The notes under the pieces were generated by a model. The model saw only the letters and a list, made by a program, of their open reading frames with translations, was not told where the DNA came from and did no database searches. Positions 62,501 to 64,000 of a stretch of 64,000 bases of DNA are shown here, in pieces (position 1 is the first letter of the stretch; the number at the start of each line of letters is the position of its first letter). Both the position numbers and the translations under genes were made by a program. The DNA lies in the NCBI RefSeq assembly GCF_019127135.1, contig NZ_JAHOEA010000002.1, positions 87,525-151,524 on the forward strand, given 5' to 3'. This DNA is from Segatella copri. GTDB taxonomy: Bacteria; Bacteroidota; Bacteroidia; Bacteroidales; Bacteroidaceae.

Positions 62501-62508
62501 CAAAGGTA
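62501..62508 (-). promoter_or_regulatory. -7 promoter element of the acidic protein gene
   Basis: Minus strand TACCTTTG followed by CA, 84 bp before the start. Confidence 0.55.
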
Positions 62509-62570
62509 ATGCAAAATTGAGACACTACAAAATATATCACCTATTTTTTTAATTATTTTACGATTCAATA

Positions 62571-62602
62571 TTTGGCTCTTCCAAAAAATAGTTGTAGTTT
62601 TG
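62571..62602 (+). promoter_or_regulatory. Promoter upstream of the lipoprotein gene
   Basis: TTTG (62571-62574), 20 nt, TAGTTTTG (62595-62602), then CA. A 240-bp repeat element lies between this promoter and the gene. Confidence 0.6.
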
Positions 62603-62619
62603 CATTTGAATAATGATTA

Positions 62620-62862
62620 GAACTTTCGCATGTGGTTCAAGAACGGGCTGAAGGCCCAAAAGCTCCTAGCCCAGGGCATCGCCCTGGGTATGATGGCAAT
62701 CACAAGACGCCCTGTAAGGGCAAAAGCCTTATGTTTTGCCTGGAGTTTTAAAGCTTTTGCCCTTACAGGGCGACAAGTTTGCGTCCGTAATTACCCAGGG
62801 CGATGCCCTGGGCTAGGGGCTTCTGCCCTTTCAGGGCGTGTGGAACTTACATGCGAAACTTG
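62620..62862. repeat. Palindromic repeat element copy 5 (full length)
   Basis: Ends GAACTTTCGCATGTGG and ACATGCGAAACTTG. The right end finishes 2 bp before the ATG at 62865, so the element supplies the ribosome-binding region of that gene. Confidence 0.9.
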
Positions 62863-62864
62863 AA

Positions 62865-63725
62865 ATGAACAGAAAGATGAAAATCAAGACAATACTCACG
62901 CTGGCGCTGGCCGCCACAACCCTCGCAGCATGCCACAGGGGTAAGAAACCACCACGTATGGACAATTCGAAACTCGCCATCAGCCTCTCAAAACCGGCTA
63001 AGGGCGACAGGGCTATCTACGGACTTGCCTGCCTGGGCTGCTCGGATACCGCCCTGGTGCTGCTGCCCAACGGCGGAGGAGACCCCGTAAGATACAACAT
63101 CCTGGATGCCACACGCAACCATCAGGTGTTCGGAGATATAGAGGTGGGCGACTGGGTTTGCGTGATGCCATGCGAGGAGAAGGATGAGAAGAACCGCGCC
63201 GACATGGTGATAGACCTGGACCAGCTGAAGGCCACCTGGACCTATCCGGTGATGCCGAAGCTGCGCGATGTATCGCATCTGAACAAGCGCCAGCAGGCGA
63301 GAATCCTTGCCAACATGCCCGACAGCATCGTAGATACCTATATGGTGCCGCGCCAGTATGGCTTCACCCTGAAGCGCATGAGCGAGGCGATGGCCGTGGG
63401 CAGGGTGATGGTAAACAAGGATGTGGATGACGACAGTCCGGTAGAATATCCTGCCGTACCTCAGTATACGGAATGGCATGCCTACAACGGCAAACTGATT
63501 CTGGTGCAGGGCCAGCGCGAGCTGGATGGCGTGGTGATGAATGAGAAGACGAAGCGCGATACCTTTACCTTTGTATATATGAAGGGCGACAGTCTGGCTC
63601 TCTCAGACCGTGAGGGCCGCATCCAGGGTTTCCACCGCTCGCTCGATGCGATGAAAGCCAACGCCAAGGCCCATGCCGCAGCCGAGAAGCTGAACAGCAA
63701 GATGAAGAAGGAAATATTGAAGTAA
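62865..63725 (+). CDS. Lipoprotein of unknown function
   Basis: From the ATG at 62865 the product is 286 residues with lipobox TLAAC (mature start CHRGKKPPRM). The upstream extension of the frame comes from repeat DNA, so I exclude it; an ATG at 62877 is also possible. Residues about 45-130 are a small beta domain (GDRAIYGLACLGCSDTALVL). A central helical region (140-195) starts HLNKRQQARILANMPDSIVD, then a second beta part and a basic helix close the protein. The family is not recognised. Confidence 0.72.
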   Translation: MNRKMKIKTILTLALAATTLAACHRGKKPPRMDNSKLAISLSKPAKGDRAIYGLACLGCSDTALVLLPNGGGDPVRYNILDATRNHQVFGDIEVGDWVCVMPCEEKDEKNRADMVIDLDQLKATWTYPVMPKLRDVSHLNKRQQARILANMPDSIVDTYMVPRQYGFTLKRMSEAMAVGRVMVNKDVDDDSPVEYPAVPQYTEWHAYNGKLILVQGQRELDGVVMNEKTKRDTFTFVYMKGDSLALSDREGRIQGFHRSLDAMKANAKAHAAAEKLNSKMKKEILK

Positions 63726-63730
63726 ATACT

Positions 63731-64000
63731 GAACTTTCGCAAGTTTTGTCCCATACGCCCTGAAAGTTTTCGCCATACGCCCTGAAAGTTTTCGCCATAC
63801 GCCCTGAAAGGGCAGAAGCTCCTAGCCCAGGGCATCGCCCTGGGTATAATGGCAATCAGCAAGGCGCCCTGTAAGGGCAAAAGCTTTGTATATTGCCAGG
63901 TATTTGAAAGCTTTTGCCCTTACAGGGCGACAGGTTTGCGCCTATAAACACCCAGGGCGATGCCCTGGGCTAGGAGCTTCTGCCCTTTCAGGGCGTGTGG
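63731..64000. repeat. Palindromic repeat element copy 6 (runs off the window)
   Basis: Begins GAACTTTCGCAAG, then three tandem copies of a CATACGCCCTGAAAG unit (the first two ending TTTTCGC), then the full mirrored palindrome set to the window end. Confidence 0.9.

Noticed and set aside
62630-62863. Small ORF through the repeat element (GRCPGLGASALSGR-type peptide)
   Set aside because: The same peptide arises from every copy of the repeat; it is translated repeat DNA.

Overview
The window looks like chromosomal DNA of a gut Bacteroidales of the Prevotella/Segatella type. Evidence: Bacteroidota-type promoters (TTTG, about 20 nt, TAnnTTTG) lie ahead of many genes. There is an LpxC-FabZ fusion, a hybrid two-component system (HTCS)-like regulator, a SusC/TonB-type receptor, many lipoproteins, and type-B L31. 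I infer the taxon from these family traits and did no database search.

Layout. 1-1570: 5' part of a PiT phosphate transporter (minus). 1776-2025: a promoter followed by a long rod-like structured RNA candidate. 2075-6774: AT-rich island of membrane and envelope genes of unknown function, including a degenerate J-domain membrane protein, a DUF805 protein, a truncated FtsZ-like protein and a lipoprotein. 7048-7755: HAD phosphatase, then a gene-poor region with two short-period repeat arrays. 8755-13054 (minus): lipid A genes lpxD, lpxC-fabZ, lpxA, then miaA. 13257-19999 (minus): a co-oriented run phoH, purC, menG, aroE, purM, prfA, pyrF. 20232-24996: DUF5715 peptidase-like protein, CPA2 antiporter, pepT and tRNA-Arg. 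25253-41180: asnA, dnaX (minus), a DivIC/FtsB-like protein, pyrC, a free-standing MetH reactivation domain, a metallophosphoesterase, plsC, a dolichol-phosphate-mannose-type glycosyltransferase, mfd and trpB2. 41366-46588 (minus): glutathione peroxidase and an HTCS-like regulator that has lost its kinase. 46822-58834: a secreted and surface locus with OB-fold proteins, a TonB-dependent receptor, a DNA/RNA non-specific nuclease and an endonuclease/exonuclease/phosphatase protein. I read it as a possible extracellular nucleic-acid acquisition locus, with rpmE2 embedded. 59086-63725: UDG-family protein, udk and unknown genes embedded in repeats.

The strongest unexplained signals are in the DNA between genes. 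(i) Heptad (7-bp period) repeats occur at about ten gene junctions, and one version forms almost the same leader directly before purM, purC and the UDG-family gene. (ii) Arrays with a strict 22-bp (or 22-23 bp) period occur in three places, one with 15 units. (iii) A nested palindromic, MITE/REP-like element occurs six times, mostly in the last 7 kb. (iv) Other palindrome clusters lie at 26.4, 26.8 and 51.6 kb. Among proteins, the stand-alone FtsZ N-terminal domain, the kinase-less HTCS and the OB-fold/nuclease/receptor locus deserve follow-up.
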